NCBI GenBank assembly: GCA_963791635.1
Contig: CAWBTC010000014.1
Coordinates: 62,001 to 126,000 of the forward strand
Direction of reading: 5' to 3'
Length of the DNA: 64,000 nucleotides
From: VFMC01 sp963791635
GTDB lineage: Bacteria; Actinomycetota; Acidimicrobiia; Acidimicrobiales; Ilumatobacteraceae
Shown: positions 45,099 to 54,338 of the stretch, in pieces
Position numbering within the stretch: position 1 is the stretch's first letter
How the letters are laid out: each line of letters begins with the position of its first letter
Notes under the pieces: model-generated
Database searches by the model: none
The model's input: only the letters and a program-made list of their open reading frames with translations
What the model was told of the DNA's origin: nothing
Made by a program: the position numbers and the translations under genes

Positions 45099-46223
45099 TC
45101 AGCGTTGCGATGCCCCTGGGAACGGCAGATCGCACACCGTTGCCCGGCGTGAACCGTCACCGAGGTCGACCGTGACGACGGTGCCGATCGCACCATGGTC
45201 GACGCCGAGCATGCCGATGGCAACGTTGGTCTGCAGCCGAGGCGACCACACCGCCGAGGTCACCTGACCGATTCGGGCTCCCGAGACGTCGGTCACCGGC
45301 CACGGGTCACGATGGGGCGGCACGCGGTCGCCTTCGATCGACAACCCACGGATCCGTCGCGACACACCGACGTCGCGCTGACGCCGCAGGGCGTCGAGGC
45401 CGATCGCTTCGATCGGCGCATCGAGCGAGCAGTACCGGTCGAAACCTGCCTCGAGCGCGGTGTCGGCGCGGGTGACATCCGTGCCATAGGTGAGCAAGCC
45501 GGCCTCGATCCGTTCGATCAGGTTCGGGCAGCCCGGGCCGATGTCGTCATCGGCACCCGCATCCATGAGGCGGTCGTAGAGCTTCTGACCGACATCCACG
45601 TCATCGACGTAGATCTCGAAGCCACCCTGGGCGCTCCATCCGCTACGCGCGACGACCATCGCATGCCCGTCGAAGGCGAGTGGCGCGAACCGAAAGAAGC
45701 GGATCGCGCGCACGTTCTCACCGAAGACTCTCGCCATCACGTCCTCTGCGCGAACTCCCTGAACCGCGAGCGGCCACACATCGGGCTCGCGCACGACCAC
45801 GTCGAGACCCATGCCGTGTGCGATCCCGCCGGCCCACAGCACGACGTCTGAGTCGGACACCGAGAACCACCAGTGCTGATCGCCGACGTGCAAAACCACG
45901 GGGTCGTTGATCAGCTGGCCCTCGTGGTCGAGCACGGGTGCGTAGCCGCACCGACCGATCACCATCTTGCTCAGATCGCGCACGGTGAGCAGCTGCGCCA
46001 GTCGATCGGCGTCGGGGCCGACGATCTCCACCTGCCGCTCACAGCCGACATCCCACACCTGCACCGAACGGCGAAGATGCTCGTAGTCGTCCTCGAGACC
46101 GCGGAACTGCGTGGGGAGCAGCATGTGGTTGTACACGGTGTACGACAGCACGCCGGCCGCTTCGACCCGCGACGTCCACGGCGTGGAGCGGAGGCGACGA
46201 CTGATCGCCAGGGCCGGCGGCAT
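45099..46223 (-). CDS. GcvT-family aminomethyltransferase, DmdA-like (dimethylsulfoniopropionate demethylase)
   Basis: A 374-residue THF-dependent GcvT-fold enzyme. ISRRLRSTPWTSRVEAAGV followed by YTVYNHMLLPTQF, then WDVGCERQVEIVGPDAD and CPNLIERIEAGLLTYG, resemble DMSP demethylase DmdA more than glycine-cleavage T proteins; no gcvH or gcvP is nearby. DmdA moves a methyl group from DMSP to THF, giving methylmercaptopropionate. The ATG overlaps the DUF1326 stop (TGATG). An AcuI-like gene lies at 48651 beyond the divergent regulator, which supports a DMSP role. Other GcvT-type demethylases remain possible. Confidence 0.65.
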   Translation of the reverse strand: MPPALAISRRLRSTPWTSRVEAAGVLSYTVYNHMLLPTQFRGLEDDYEHLRRSVQVWDVGCERQVEIVGPDADRLAQLLTVRDLSKMVIGRCGYAPVLDHEGQLINDPVVLHVGDQHWWFSVSDSDVVLWAGGIAHGMGLDVVVREPDVWPLAVQGVRAEDVMARVFGENVRAIRFFRFAPLAFDGHAMVVARSGWSAQGGFEIYVDDVDVGQKLYDRLMDAGADDDIGPGCPNLIERIEAGLLTYGTDVTRADTALEAGFDRYCSLDAPIEAIGLDALRRQRDVGVSRRIRGLSIEGDRVPPHRDPWPVTDVSGARIGQVTSAVWSPRLQTNVAIGMLGVDHGAIGTVVTVDLGDGSRRATVCDLPFPGASQR

Positions 46224-46849
46224 CAGGGGCCTTCCCAACGGATCTGGCAGATCTCCGCGCTGCGACCCTCGAAGTTCCACACTCGACCGAACGCTCGCAC
46301 CCGGCCCGTGACTGCCTCTGCGACGGTCACCTCCGGTCCCATCCAGTACTGGGTGTTGACGACGCTCACCTCTTCGCCCTCGCGTGCACCGCCGATGGGG
46401 GCGACTCGACCCTGGATGTACTTGCCGACCGACAGCGTGCGGTCATTGCCGTCGCGTTCGAATCGAACCGGTGCGCGCTCGGCGCCGAGGTACTCGCCGA
46501 CGAGCAGGTTGAACAAGCCGGTGCTGCCACGACGCTGGCCCCGGAAGATCGACTCGAGCTGCTCGTACTGCGCGTCGTCGGCTCGATCGTCGATCCACAG
46601 CGCGAGGCTCCAGTTGCCTCGCTCCATCTTGCCGGGGATGTCGAGCAGCATCGCCACGTCGAGCCCCGACAGGTCGACGTCGCCCGAATGGCCCGTGTCG
46701 ATGTGCACGCCGGACCACGCCTGGCAGTACCCCTCGGTCGGCGGGTGCTTGCCGAGCGAGATGACGCATGGGCAGAACACCGTGCAATTGCAGTTGAGGA
46801 TCAGCTCACCTTCGAGGACCCATGGTTCCTTGGACGCACTCATGCTCAC
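46223..46849 (-). CDS. DUF1326 domain-containing protein
   Basis: A 208-residue protein of the DUF1326 family: ILNCNCTVFCPCVISLG with the conserved cysteine cluster (possibly metal- or redox-active), HIDTGHSGDVDLSG and a C-terminal 'GRVWNFEGRSAEICQIRW'. DUF1326 and DUF2182 genes commonly occur together, as here, but neither has an assigned biochemistry. The GTG at 46849 is spaced 5 nt from GGAG; ATG 46843 is an alternative. Its stop overlaps the DmdA-like start. Confidence 0.82.
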   Translation of the reverse strand: MSMSASKEPWVLEGELILNCNCTVFCPCVISLGKHPPTEGYCQAWSGVHIDTGHSGDVDLSGLDVAMLLDIPGKMERGNWSLALWIDDRADDAQYEQLESIFRGQRRGSTGLFNLLVGEYLGAERAPVRFERDGNDRTLSVGKYIQGRVAPIGGAREGEEVSVVNTQYWMGPEVTVAEAVTGRVRAFGRVWNFEGRSAEICQIRWEGP

Positions 46850-46863
46850 ATCACTCCTTCGTT

Positions 46864-46886
46864 TCGTTCGTTCGTTCGTTCGTTCG
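46864..46886. repeat. TTCG tetranucleotide microsatellite
   Basis: TTCG is repeated about five times in the short gap between the DUF2182 stop and the DUF1326 start. Slippage here would alter spacing but not coding sequence. Confidence 0.75.
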
Positions 46887-46898
46887 CCGCCGCTGCGA

Positions 46899-47646
46899 TC
46901 ATCCGAGCCAGCCCACCCACACCGACACAGCGCCGAGCACCAACAGCGCGCCGAACGGCATGCGCACGCGCTCGCCGACGGTCGGCAGCTTCTCCACGAC
47001 CATGAGTGCCGTGGCGATCACCATGAACCACATCGAGTGGATCCCGCCGACGAACGCGAGCCCCATCACTGCCCAACAACAGCCGATGCAGGTGACCGCG
47101 TGTCGGCTCCCCATCCGGAGACCACCCCACACGCCATCTCGCCAATGCACCATGAAGAACGTCATCGGACGAGTGCATCCGCTGAGGCAGGCCTGCTTCC
47201 ACGGCGTGAACTGGTAGATCCCGGCTGCCGCCAGCGCGGCGCCGGCCAGCGCCGTCGAGCGGAGCTCGCCTGCATCCCCGACCACACCGCTGCGGGCCAA
47301 CGCGACCTGGAGCGAGGCTGCGACCGTTGCGTACCCCAACCACAACCCGAGGTACCCGCCGACGAACGACCACCAGGTGAGATCGATCCGGCCTCGAAAC
47401 CCGCTCCCCCGTCGGTTCGCAAGCAGGTCGTCGAGCGCACGGAGCACCGGGATGCTCGTCGGGAGCATCATCACAGCCGTCATCACCGCCCAACTCGCGA
47501 ACGTTCGGTCGAGTCCGATCGCCGGAGCACCGCGATGATGCGACGCCGGAACCCCCATGGTCATGGCCGAGGCGAACGAGCGCGACCAGCAGCAGCGCCC
47601 AGAGCGAGACGGCGACGAGGCCGCGCGTCCACATCCGCTGTCCCAT
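46899..47646 (-). pseudogene. DUF2182 membrane protein, frame-shifted N-terminal region
   Basis: Six-helix integral membrane protein of the DUF2182 family. The diagnostic PWKQACLSGCTRP, HWRDGVWGGLRMG and RHAVTCIGCCWAVM segments are in the frame ending at 46899. The expected first helix (RGLVAVSLWALLLVALVRLG) reads in another frame from ATG 47646; a one-base insertion between about 47535 and 47590 would join them. A further upstream ATG at 47707, inside the palindrome, would connect after another one-base correction near 47647 and could be the true leaderless start. Function unknown. Confidence 0.7.
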
Positions 47647-47704
47647 CGCGCGTCCACATGCGCGTCCACATGCGCTGCTCCGATGTCGGCAAGCTGGCCA
47701 TCCT

Positions 47705-47736
47705 CATGACGCGATCACTATAGTGATCGCGTCATG
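47705..47736. promoter_or_regulatory. 32-bp perfect palindromic operator/promoter overlapping the XRE start codon
   Basis: The half-site CATGACGCGATCACTA is followed immediately by its exact complement, giving a 32-bp perfect palindrome. Its right end contains the ATG of the XRE gene. The central ACTATAGT offers a TATAGT -10 element (47719-47724) about 10 bp before that ATG, as expected for a leaderless mRNA. Being symmetric, it offers the same on the other strand, where a mirror-image ATG sits at 47707. It is a strong candidate autoregulatory operator. Confidence 0.8.
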
Positions 47737-48630
47737 TCGACCAGCATCGAACGCCATCCCGATCCGTGGACCTTCGACCCGAGTCGATTTGCGCGCATCC
47801 TCAGCGACACCCGTCTGCGTCTCGGCTGGTCCACCCGCGAGCTCGCTCGTCGAGCTGCGCTGTCGCAGCCGTACATCGTCGCGCTCGAGCGGGCGCGGTC
47901 GGCAGAGGTGGCTGGTGGCCCGACCCCGACCGTCGATGTGGTGGCCCGCCTGGCCAGAGCACTCGGGCTGGATGCGGTCGCGCTGTTCACGGCAGGGCTG
48001 CGGCCCGCCGGCCAGCACGTGTTCATGGTCGTCGACAAGTCGTCGCCGAAGACGGTCGATGTCGCGCGCAGTGCAAGCGGCGCGGACACGTCGCAGTGGA
48101 TCGCCATCGGTTCGCCGGCCGGCGCGACACCCACGCGCGGCGCAGCGCACCATGCGATCGAGCTCCGCCGCACCGTCGACGGTGTGTATCGCCCTCACAC
48201 CGTTGCCGCCTCGCTCGCCGACGAGCTCCGAGACCTCGGCGACGCCATCGACGGCTGCGACGTGGGCCTCGTCTTCACCGACACCTCGAAGGTGATGGCC
48301 TCGCTGGCCGACCCCGACACGATCATGCGGTTCGAACATCGCTGGGCGTCGGTGGTCGACCAAGCAGCATCGGCCGCGCATGCACGCGCCGGATGGAACG
48401 TGTGCGTGTACGAGATCGGGGCCCTCCGTGCGCTCGCCGACCCGGTGGCCACCACACTCGATCTGATGAAGAGCCACGACACCACGTGGGTGACACAGCG
48501 CTCGCACGTGACCACCGGCATCGAAGCTGCGCAACGCGTGCTCGAACGACTCCGCCCGGTCGGCTCCAACCCGGCCGAGTGGCGAGCCACCGCACGAGAA
48601 CTCGCCACAGGCATCGGCCTGGCGGCCTGA
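47734..48630 (+). CDS. XRE-family transcriptional regulator with C-terminal effector domain
   Basis: A 298-residue regulator. Residues about 18-85 form an XRE helix-turn-helix (FARILSDTRLRLGWSTRELA, then RAALSQPYIVALERA). The rest is a ligand or effector domain I do not recognise (VFMVVDKSSPKTVDVARS, DGCDVGLVFTDTSKVM). The ATG is part of the 32-bp palindrome, so it probably binds there and represses itself and the divergent DUF2182-DUF1326-dmdA-like genes. An AcuI-like reductase follows on the same strand after 20 nt. Confidence 0.85.
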   Translation: MSTSIERHPDPWTFDPSRFARILSDTRLRLGWSTRELARRAALSQPYIVALERARSAEVAGGPTPTVDVVARLARALGLDAVALFTAGLRPAGQHVFMVVDKSSPKTVDVARSASGADTSQWIAIGSPAGATPTRGAAHHAIELRRTVDGVYRPHTVAASLADELRDLGDAIDGCDVGLVFTDTSKVMASLADPDTIMRFEHRWASVVDQAASAAHARAGWNVCVYEIGALRALADPVATTLDLMKSHDTTWVTQRSHVTTGIEAAQRVLERLRPVGSNPAEWRATARELATGIGLAA

Positions 48631-48650
48631 ACCACCGAGGAGTCCATTCC

Positions 48651-49658
48651 ATGAACACCACCCGAGCATTTCTCGCCGGCCAGACCGACACCGGTTGGGC
48701 ACGCCGGGTCGGCACCATCGACCTTGGCCCGCTGGCCGACGGGGAGCTGCTCGTTCGTGTCGAGATGTCCTGCATCAACTTCAAGGACGGCCTGGCGACC
48801 AGCGAGCGCGGCCGGGTCGCGCGCATCGACCCGCTCGTTCCCGGCGTGGATCTCGCCGGCGAGGTGATCGAGTCACTGAGCAGTGAGGTGCCGGTCGGCT
48901 CCAAGGTGATCGTCCATGGATACGACCTCGGCGTCTCGCACCACGGGGGCTACGCCGAGCTGGCCCGGGTGCCGGCTTCATGGGTGGTGCCGATGCCCGA
49001 CGGACTCGATGCTTCGATGGCGATGACCGTCGGCACGGCCGGCTTCACCGCTGCTCTCTCCGTCGCCGCGCTCGAGCGAGCGGGGCTCGTCGCAGGCACG
49101 GGTCCCGTGCTCGTCACCGGCGCCACCGGTGGCGTGGGCTCGATGGCGGTCGGCATGCTTGCTGCTCGTGGTCACGAGGTGGTGGCGAGCACCGGCAAGG
49201 CCGACGAAGCCGCATGGCTGACGTCGCTCGGCGCGGCCGACGTGATCGACCGCAGTGAGCTGACGCCCGAGTCGAGCAAGCCGTTGGAGAAGGAACGCTG
49301 GGCGGGATGCGTGGACTGCGTCGGAGGCGCCACGCTCGCCCATGTGCTACGAACGCTCCGATACGGCTCCAGCGTCGCCGCGAGCGGGCTCACCGGTGGC
49401 ACCGACATTCCCACCACCGTGCTCCCGTTCATCCTTCGCAACGTGTCGCTCCTCGGCATCGACAGCGTGCAGACGCCGATCGGCGAACGTCGTGCGATCT
49501 GGCAGCGCATCGCCACCGATCTTCGTCCGACCTGGCTCGGGGTCGTCGACGGCCCGTGGCAGCAGGAGCTGGTCGGGTTCGACCAACTGTCGGCCCAACT
49601 CGACCGGATCCTCGCCGGTGGCATGCGCGGGCGGGTGCTGGTCAGCCCGGACCAGTGA
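48651..49658 (+). CDS. acuI: acryloyl-CoA reductase AcuI-like (YhdH/YhfP family MDR)
   Basis: A 335-residue zinc-free medium-chain reductase of the AcuI/YhdH/YhfP group: SCINFKDGLA near the active site, DLAGEVIES, the NADPH fold VLVTGATGGVGSMAVGMLA, VDCVGG, and a C-terminal MRGRVLV. AcuI reduces acryloyl-CoA to propionyl-CoA and protects cells metabolising DMSP or acrylate. GAGGAG lies 8 nt before the ATG. Its position beside a DmdA-like gene supports this call; a general quinone oxidoreductase role is the alternative. Confidence 0.75.
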   Translation: MNTTRAFLAGQTDTGWARRVGTIDLGPLADGELLVRVEMSCINFKDGLATSERGRVARIDPLVPGVDLAGEVIESLSSEVPVGSKVIVHGYDLGVSHHGGYAELARVPASWVVPMPDGLDASMAMTVGTAGFTAALSVAALERAGLVAGTGPVLVTGATGGVGSMAVGMLAARGHEVVASTGKADEAAWLTSLGAADVIDRSELTPESSKPLEKERWAGCVDCVGGATLAHVLRTLRYGSSVAASGLTGGTDIPTTVLPFILRNVSLLGIDSVQTPIGERRAIWQRIATDLRPTWLGVVDGPWQQELVGFDQLSAQLDRILAGGMRGRVLVSPDQ

Positions 49659-49722
49659 CCGCCCGCTCCGATCCGACCGGCAGTCGCGGCAAGACTCCCT
49701 GAATGCGAGAGCCACGCACCTG

Positions 49723-51090
49723 ATGCTCGGCACGATCACCGAACCTGCACGGGCGATCGACGTGATCCACCACACCGATGTGCTCGTCGTGGGATCAGGC
49801 CCGGCCGGACTGGCGGCCGCGATCGCTGCGGCGCGTCATGGCGTGGAGGTCACCCTCGTCGAACGCTTCGGGTGCTTCGGTGGCAACATCACCACGGTCG
49901 GCGTGGAGGGCATGGCGTGGTACCGCCACGAACAGACGGTGGAGGCCGACGGCATCGGCCGCGAGCTCGAGAACCGCGCCTACCAGATGGGCGCCGCGGT
50001 GCCGGAGAGCCAGTCGCAGTCGTACGAGATCGATGCCGAGGGCTTCAAGGTCGTGGCTGATGTGCTCGTGCAGGAGGCAGGCATCCATCCGATGCTGCAC
50101 CGCAGCTTCGTGTCGCCGGTGATGGACAGCGGCGCGGTGATCGGGATCATCACCGAGTCGAAGGCCGGCCGTGAAGCGATCCTCGCCCGTCGAGTGATCG
50201 ATGCCACCGGCGATGCCGACATCGCCCATCGCGCCGGCGCCCCAACGCATCTCACCCCTCGCGAGCAGATGATGGCTGCATCGGTGATGTTCCATCTCGC
50301 CGGTGTCGACAAGCGACGCTTCGTCGAGGGCGTCGCAGCAGATCCGCAGACGTACGCCGACTGGGCGGGCAACGGCGAGTGGACGATCGAGACCACCGGC
50401 AAGGAGGACGGGATGTTCTCGCCGTTCCTGCACAAGCCGTTCCGAGCCGCTGTGGAGGCCGGGCTCATCCCGGCCGATCTCACGACCATCGCCGGCACCT
50501 GGGGGGCGATCCACGACTCGGGCGAGCTGACCTACATGAACCTCGTCCACCTGGCGGGCATCGATGGCACCGATCCGGACGACCTGACGCGGGGCGAGAT
50601 CGAGGGACGCCGCCAGGCGATGCAAGCGATCGAGGCGTTGCGGGCTTTCACGCCCGGTTGCGAAGGCGCCCGATTGCGCAACTTCGGCATGACGCTGGGC
50701 ATCCGCGACACGCGCAAGATCGATGCCGTCTACGACATGACCGAACACGACGTGCGCGAGCAGGCCCGCTTCGACGACTCGATCGGGATCTACCCAGAAT
50801 TCATCGATGGCTACGGCGTCCTCATCCTCCCCACCACCGGCCGCTACTTCCACCTGCCCTATCGCAACCTGTTGCCACGGGGCGTGCGCAACCTGCTGGT
50901 GGCGGGTCGAGCCTCCGGCGGCGACAGGATCAGCCATGCCTCCACGCGCAACATGTCGTGCTGCGCCGTGCTCGGCCAGGGCGCAGGCATCGCCGCAGCG
51001 CAGAGCCTCCACGACGACTGCGAACTCGACGATGTCAGGATCGACCGCATCCAGGCCGAGCTGACCCGCCAGGGCGTGCGCTACCGCTGA
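49723..51090 (+). CDS. FAD-dependent oxidoreductase (PF12831 type)
   Basis: A 455-residue flavoprotein: FAD motif VLVVGSGPAGLAAAIAAARHG, then RFGCFGGNITTVGVEGM, the ARRVIDATGDADIAHRAGAP element typical of the FAD-dependent PF12831 family, and a C-terminal VRNLLVAGRASGGDRISHAS followed by GQGAGIAAA. Substrate unknown. ATG 49723 is chosen; the open frame upstream overlaps acuI. Same strand as the XRE and acuI genes, 64 nt after acuI. Confidence 0.85.
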   Translation: MLGTITEPARAIDVIHHTDVLVVGSGPAGLAAAIAAARHGVEVTLVERFGCFGGNITTVGVEGMAWYRHEQTVEADGIGRELENRAYQMGAAVPESQSQSYEIDAEGFKVVADVLVQEAGIHPMLHRSFVSPVMDSGAVIGIITESKAGREAILARRVIDATGDADIAHRAGAPTHLTPREQMMAASVMFHLAGVDKRRFVEGVAADPQTYADWAGNGEWTIETTGKEDGMFSPFLHKPFRAAVEAGLIPADLTTIAGTWGAIHDSGELTYMNLVHLAGIDGTDPDDLTRGEIEGRRQAMQAIEALRAFTPGCEGARLRNFGMTLGIRDTRKIDAVYDMTEHDVREQARFDDSIGIYPEFIDGYGVLILPTTGRYFHLPYRNLLPRGVRNLLVAGRASGGDRISHASTRNMSCCAVLGQGAGIAAAQSLHDDCELDDVRIDRIQAELTRQGVRYR

Positions 51091-51101
51091 CCCCAACCAC
51101 C

Positions 51102-51216
51102 CCCCGCGATGCGAGATGAGCGTCGCTGCCGGGCCCATTTCTCATCGCACGCGCCGTGTGGCCGAGGCCGATGAGAAGTGCGGTCGCTACCGCCGCTCAT
51201 CTCTCATCGCGTGGGG
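51102..51216. repeat. GCGATGAGA-family inverted repeat cluster between convergent genes
   Basis: CCCCGCGATGCGAGATGAGCG (51102-51122) faces CGCTCATCTCTCATCGCGTGGGG (51194-51216). Between them are a TTTCTCATCGCAC/GATGAGAAGTGCG pair. The arrangement of alternating orientations between two convergent genes resembles REP/BIME elements. Another copy is at 1517-1538. Confidence 0.75.
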
Positions 51217-51223
51217 TTGTGGG

Positions 51224-53020
51224 TCAGGTGAACTGGAGGCCGGCGAAGTCGCCCCTGTTCCGCCAGGTGTCGAGGTACTGCCAGTACGCGATCGGTCCGT
51301 CGGGGTACCCGCTGCCGTTCAGCCGCTCCTTGCGACCGATCGGGCCACCCTCGTTGTTGTAGTAGCCCGGTGTGCAGTCGGGGTTGCCGATGAACCCGCG
51401 AACGCTGCCCACCATCAACTCCACCCAGGCCGCTTCGGCCTCGGACGTCACCTCTACCTTGTGCGCACCGACCTTCGCAGCGTGATCGAGGATGATCGCG
51501 ATCGTGGTGCCGGCCTCCGTGAGGTTCTGGGTGATGTTCGAGATCAGGTTCGATCCATGGGTCGGACCGACGATGAACAGGTTCGGGAACCCGTGCACGT
51601 GCATGCCGTGCATGCTCTGCATCCCCTCGGACCACTTCTCGGTGAGCGACACCCCATCGCGACCGTGCGTCTCGAAGCCAGATCGACGAGCGGCAGGAGT
51701 ACCGACCTCGAACCCTGACGCGTAGATGATCATGTCGAGGTCGTAGTGCACCCCGTTCACCCAGAGCCCGGTGGCGTCGATGCGCTCGACGCCCTTGCCC
51801 TCAGTGTCGACGAGGTGCGTGTTCGAGTTGTTGTACGCCTGCAGGTACTCGTCGTGGAAGCACGGACGCTTGCACAACTGGCGGAACCACGGCTTCAGTG
51901 CGTCGGCCGTCGCCGGGTCGGCGACGATCTCGTCGACGCGAGCGCGGATCTCGGTCATCTTCTCGTCGTCGCTCTCCTCGTACGCCATCAGCATCGCCTC
52001 GGGTCCGAAGGTGGCCCCCTCCCCGAGCATCTGGACCACACGATCACGGATGCGCTTGGAGATGTCGGTCCATCCGTCATGGACGAGGTCTTCGTCGGTG
52101 AAACCGCCCGTCTGCAGTGTGGCGAAGTTGGTGAGCCACTTCTGCTGCCACCCCTGGCCGAGCGACGCGAACCAGTCCGGGTCGATCGGATGGTTGTTGC
52201 GGATGTCGATCGACGAGGGCGTGCGCTGGAACACGAAGAGCTCACCCGAGTCGCGCGCCAGCGCCGGGATGCACTGCACCGATGTCGCGCCGGTGCCGAT
52301 GATGCCCACGCGCTTGCCGGCAAGATCGGTCATCGGCGCGCCCGACGGATCGCCACCCGTGAGCCCGTAGTCCCACCGGCTGGTGTGGAAGCAGGCTCCT
52401 TGGTACTCCTCGATGCCCGCGATGCCCGGCAGCTTCGGTCGATGCAGAGGACCGGTGCCCATCGTGACGAACTTCGCCCGGATCGCGTCACCTCGATCGG
52501 TGTGGACGATCCACCGTGACGCGCCGTCGTCCCACTCCAGTTCGGTGACCTGGGTGGAGAACAGGGCGTTGTCGTACAGACCGAAATGAGTGGCGATCCG
52601 CCGGGCATGACCGAAGATCTCCGGGGCGTACACGTACTTCATGGTCGGCATGTGGCCGGTCTCTTCGAGCAACGGGAGGTACACCATCGCCGCGGTGTCG
52701 CACATCGCGCCCGGGTAACGGTTCCAGTACCAGGCGCCGCCCACGTCTCCGCCGCCTTCGATGATCCGCACGTCGTCGATGCCTGCCTGCTTGAGCCGCG
52801 CGCCGGTGGTGAGACCCGAGAACCCGCCACCGATCACCGCCACGGTCACCTCGTCGAACAGTGGTTCACGCTCCACCCGCGGCGTGTAGGGATCCTCGAG
52901 CAGATGGGCGAACCTCCCCGTGGGCTGTAGGTACTGGTCGTTGCCATCGGGCCGGATCCGCTTGTCGCGCTCCTCGCGATACTTGGCTCGCAGCGCGTCA
53001 CGATCGATGGTGTCCGTCAT
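51224..53020 (-). CDS. flavin-containing Baeyer-Villiger-type monooxygenase
   Basis: A 598-residue FAD/NADPH enzyme: GGGFSGLTTGARL (FAD fold), GGDVGGAWYWNRYPGAMCD, the BVMO fingerprint YQGACFHTSRWD, and the second Rossmann motif VGIIGTGATSVQCIP. The N-terminal 50-residue extension 'DALRAKYREERDKRIRPD' is typical of cyclododecanone/steroid-type BVMOs. It inserts oxygen next to ketones. ATG start with an upstream purine-rich site; it stands alone on the minus strand, convergent with the flavoprotein gene. Confidence 0.9.
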   Translation of the reverse strand: MTDTIDRDALRAKYREERDKRIRPDGNDQYLQPTGRFAHLLEDPYTPRVEREPLFDEVTVAVIGGGFSGLTTGARLKQAGIDDVRIIEGGGDVGGAWYWNRYPGAMCDTAAMVYLPLLEETGHMPTMKYVYAPEIFGHARRIATHFGLYDNALFSTQVTELEWDDGASRWIVHTDRGDAIRAKFVTMGTGPLHRPKLPGIAGIEEYQGACFHTSRWDYGLTGGDPSGAPMTDLAGKRVGIIGTGATSVQCIPALARDSGELFVFQRTPSSIDIRNNHPIDPDWFASLGQGWQQKWLTNFATLQTGGFTDEDLVHDGWTDISKRIRDRVVQMLGEGATFGPEAMLMAYEESDDEKMTEIRARVDEIVADPATADALKPWFRQLCKRPCFHDEYLQAYNNSNTHLVDTEGKGVERIDATGLWVNGVHYDLDMIIYASGFEVGTPAARRSGFETHGRDGVSLTEKWSEGMQSMHGMHVHGFPNLFIVGPTHGSNLISNITQNLTEAGTTIAIILDHAAKVGAHKVEVTSEAEAAWVELMVGSVRGFIGNPDCTPGYYNNEGGPIGRKERLNGSGYPDGPIAYWQYLDTWRNRGDFAGLQFT

Positions 53021-53218
53021 GGGCGGAGCTTATGAGGAAGGCGTCGGTCGTCTTCGGATTCGGGGACCGCCGTCACATCGCTGGCTGACGTGCATGCCCG
53101 ACACGATCAGGTGCCGGGCCGGGGGATGCTGCGGGATCCGCCGAGGGCCCGACACAGCGTCCATGTCCTGAGCGGCTCCCGCGCACGCCGCGTGATCGCT
53201 GGGACCCATCGAACTCGT

Positions 53219-54200
53219 TCATCGAGCTCCCCGTTCCTTCGCGACGTGCCCTCCTTGTGAGTGACGTCGACGGGGTCTCGACTCGTGCTCGGCAAGAACC
53301 AGAGCGGCAGCGCCGACCAGGCCGGCGTCACCGCCGAGTGCCGCACGGCGCAGCTCGAACGAACTCGCGTATCCGAGGCGTGCATAGCGTTCGATCGCGC
53401 GACGGATCGGAGCGAACAGCACCTCGCCGGCGTTGGCCACGCCACCGCCGATGACGGCAACGTGGATGTCGAGCACGGTCGCCATGCCGGCGAGCATGCT
53501 GCCGATTCGCGCGGCCGGCACGATCGAACGCGGCGATTGCGATTCGGTCGCCGGTGCCTGCTGCGGCGGCGACGGCAGCCGCGGTCTGCTCACCGCCGAA
53601 GCCGTTCGCCACAGCCCACGCAGCGATCGAACGACCGCCGGCAATGGCCTCCACGCACCCCACTCCCCCGCATGCGCACACCGGACCCTCGAGGTCGACG
53701 CTGATGTGGCCGAGGTGGCCGGCGTTCCCCGACGGTCCGACGAGCGGCCGGCCCTCGACGATCAGTCCGCCACCCACACCCGTGGACACCACCATGCCCA
53801 CCATGTCATCGCAGCCCTGCCCTGCCCCACGCCAGTGCTCACCGATCGCAACGCACACCGCGTCTCCTGCGAGATGCACCTCGTGGCCGGCCACGAGTCC
53901 TTCGAGATGACCCACGATCGGGAACCCACGCCACGCCGGGATGTTCACCGGGCTCACCGTGCCAGCGCCGAGATCGATCGGCCCAGCCGTGGCCACGCCC
54001 ACGCCGGCGCATGCCGTGAGATCGACGTGGTCGAGCACCGAGCCGATCGCGGTGGCGACGGCTGCCCACACTTCGTCGGCGCTGCCGCCGGGGGTGACGA
54101 CCTGCGCCCGGTGGTGAACGCCTCCGTCGGGTCCCACCGCCGCGGCAGCGATCTTCGAGCCACCGATGTCGACCACGACGGCGAAGGGTTGGTTCGTCAT
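53219..54200 (-). pseudogene. ROK-family sugar kinase (glucokinase type), one-base frameshift
   Basis: ROK kinase with DIGGSKIAAAAVG (ATP phosphate-binding), ISVDLEGPVCACGGVGCVEAIAGG (the CxCGxxGCxE zinc motif) and the glycine-rich VVSTGVGGGLI. Up to about residue 229 it reads from ATG 54200. The C-terminal part (AARIGSMLAGMATVLDIHVAV, IGGGVANAGEV, 'GDAGLVGAAALVLAEHES') lies in the next frame to 53219. One extra G/C in 53511-53520 restores a 326-residue glucokinase. Probably a sequence error in an active gene. Confidence 0.82.
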
Positions 54201-54338
54201 GTGGGAACCGTAGCGAGCGCCGATGGATCTCCGGTCCTGCCGATCGAGATGCCGTCGCGCAACGTGTGCGACTGCCGTGTGTGATGGCCGTGTTCGATGG
54301 CTGTGTGCGACGTCACCCGATGCGACAGAGTAGGGAGC

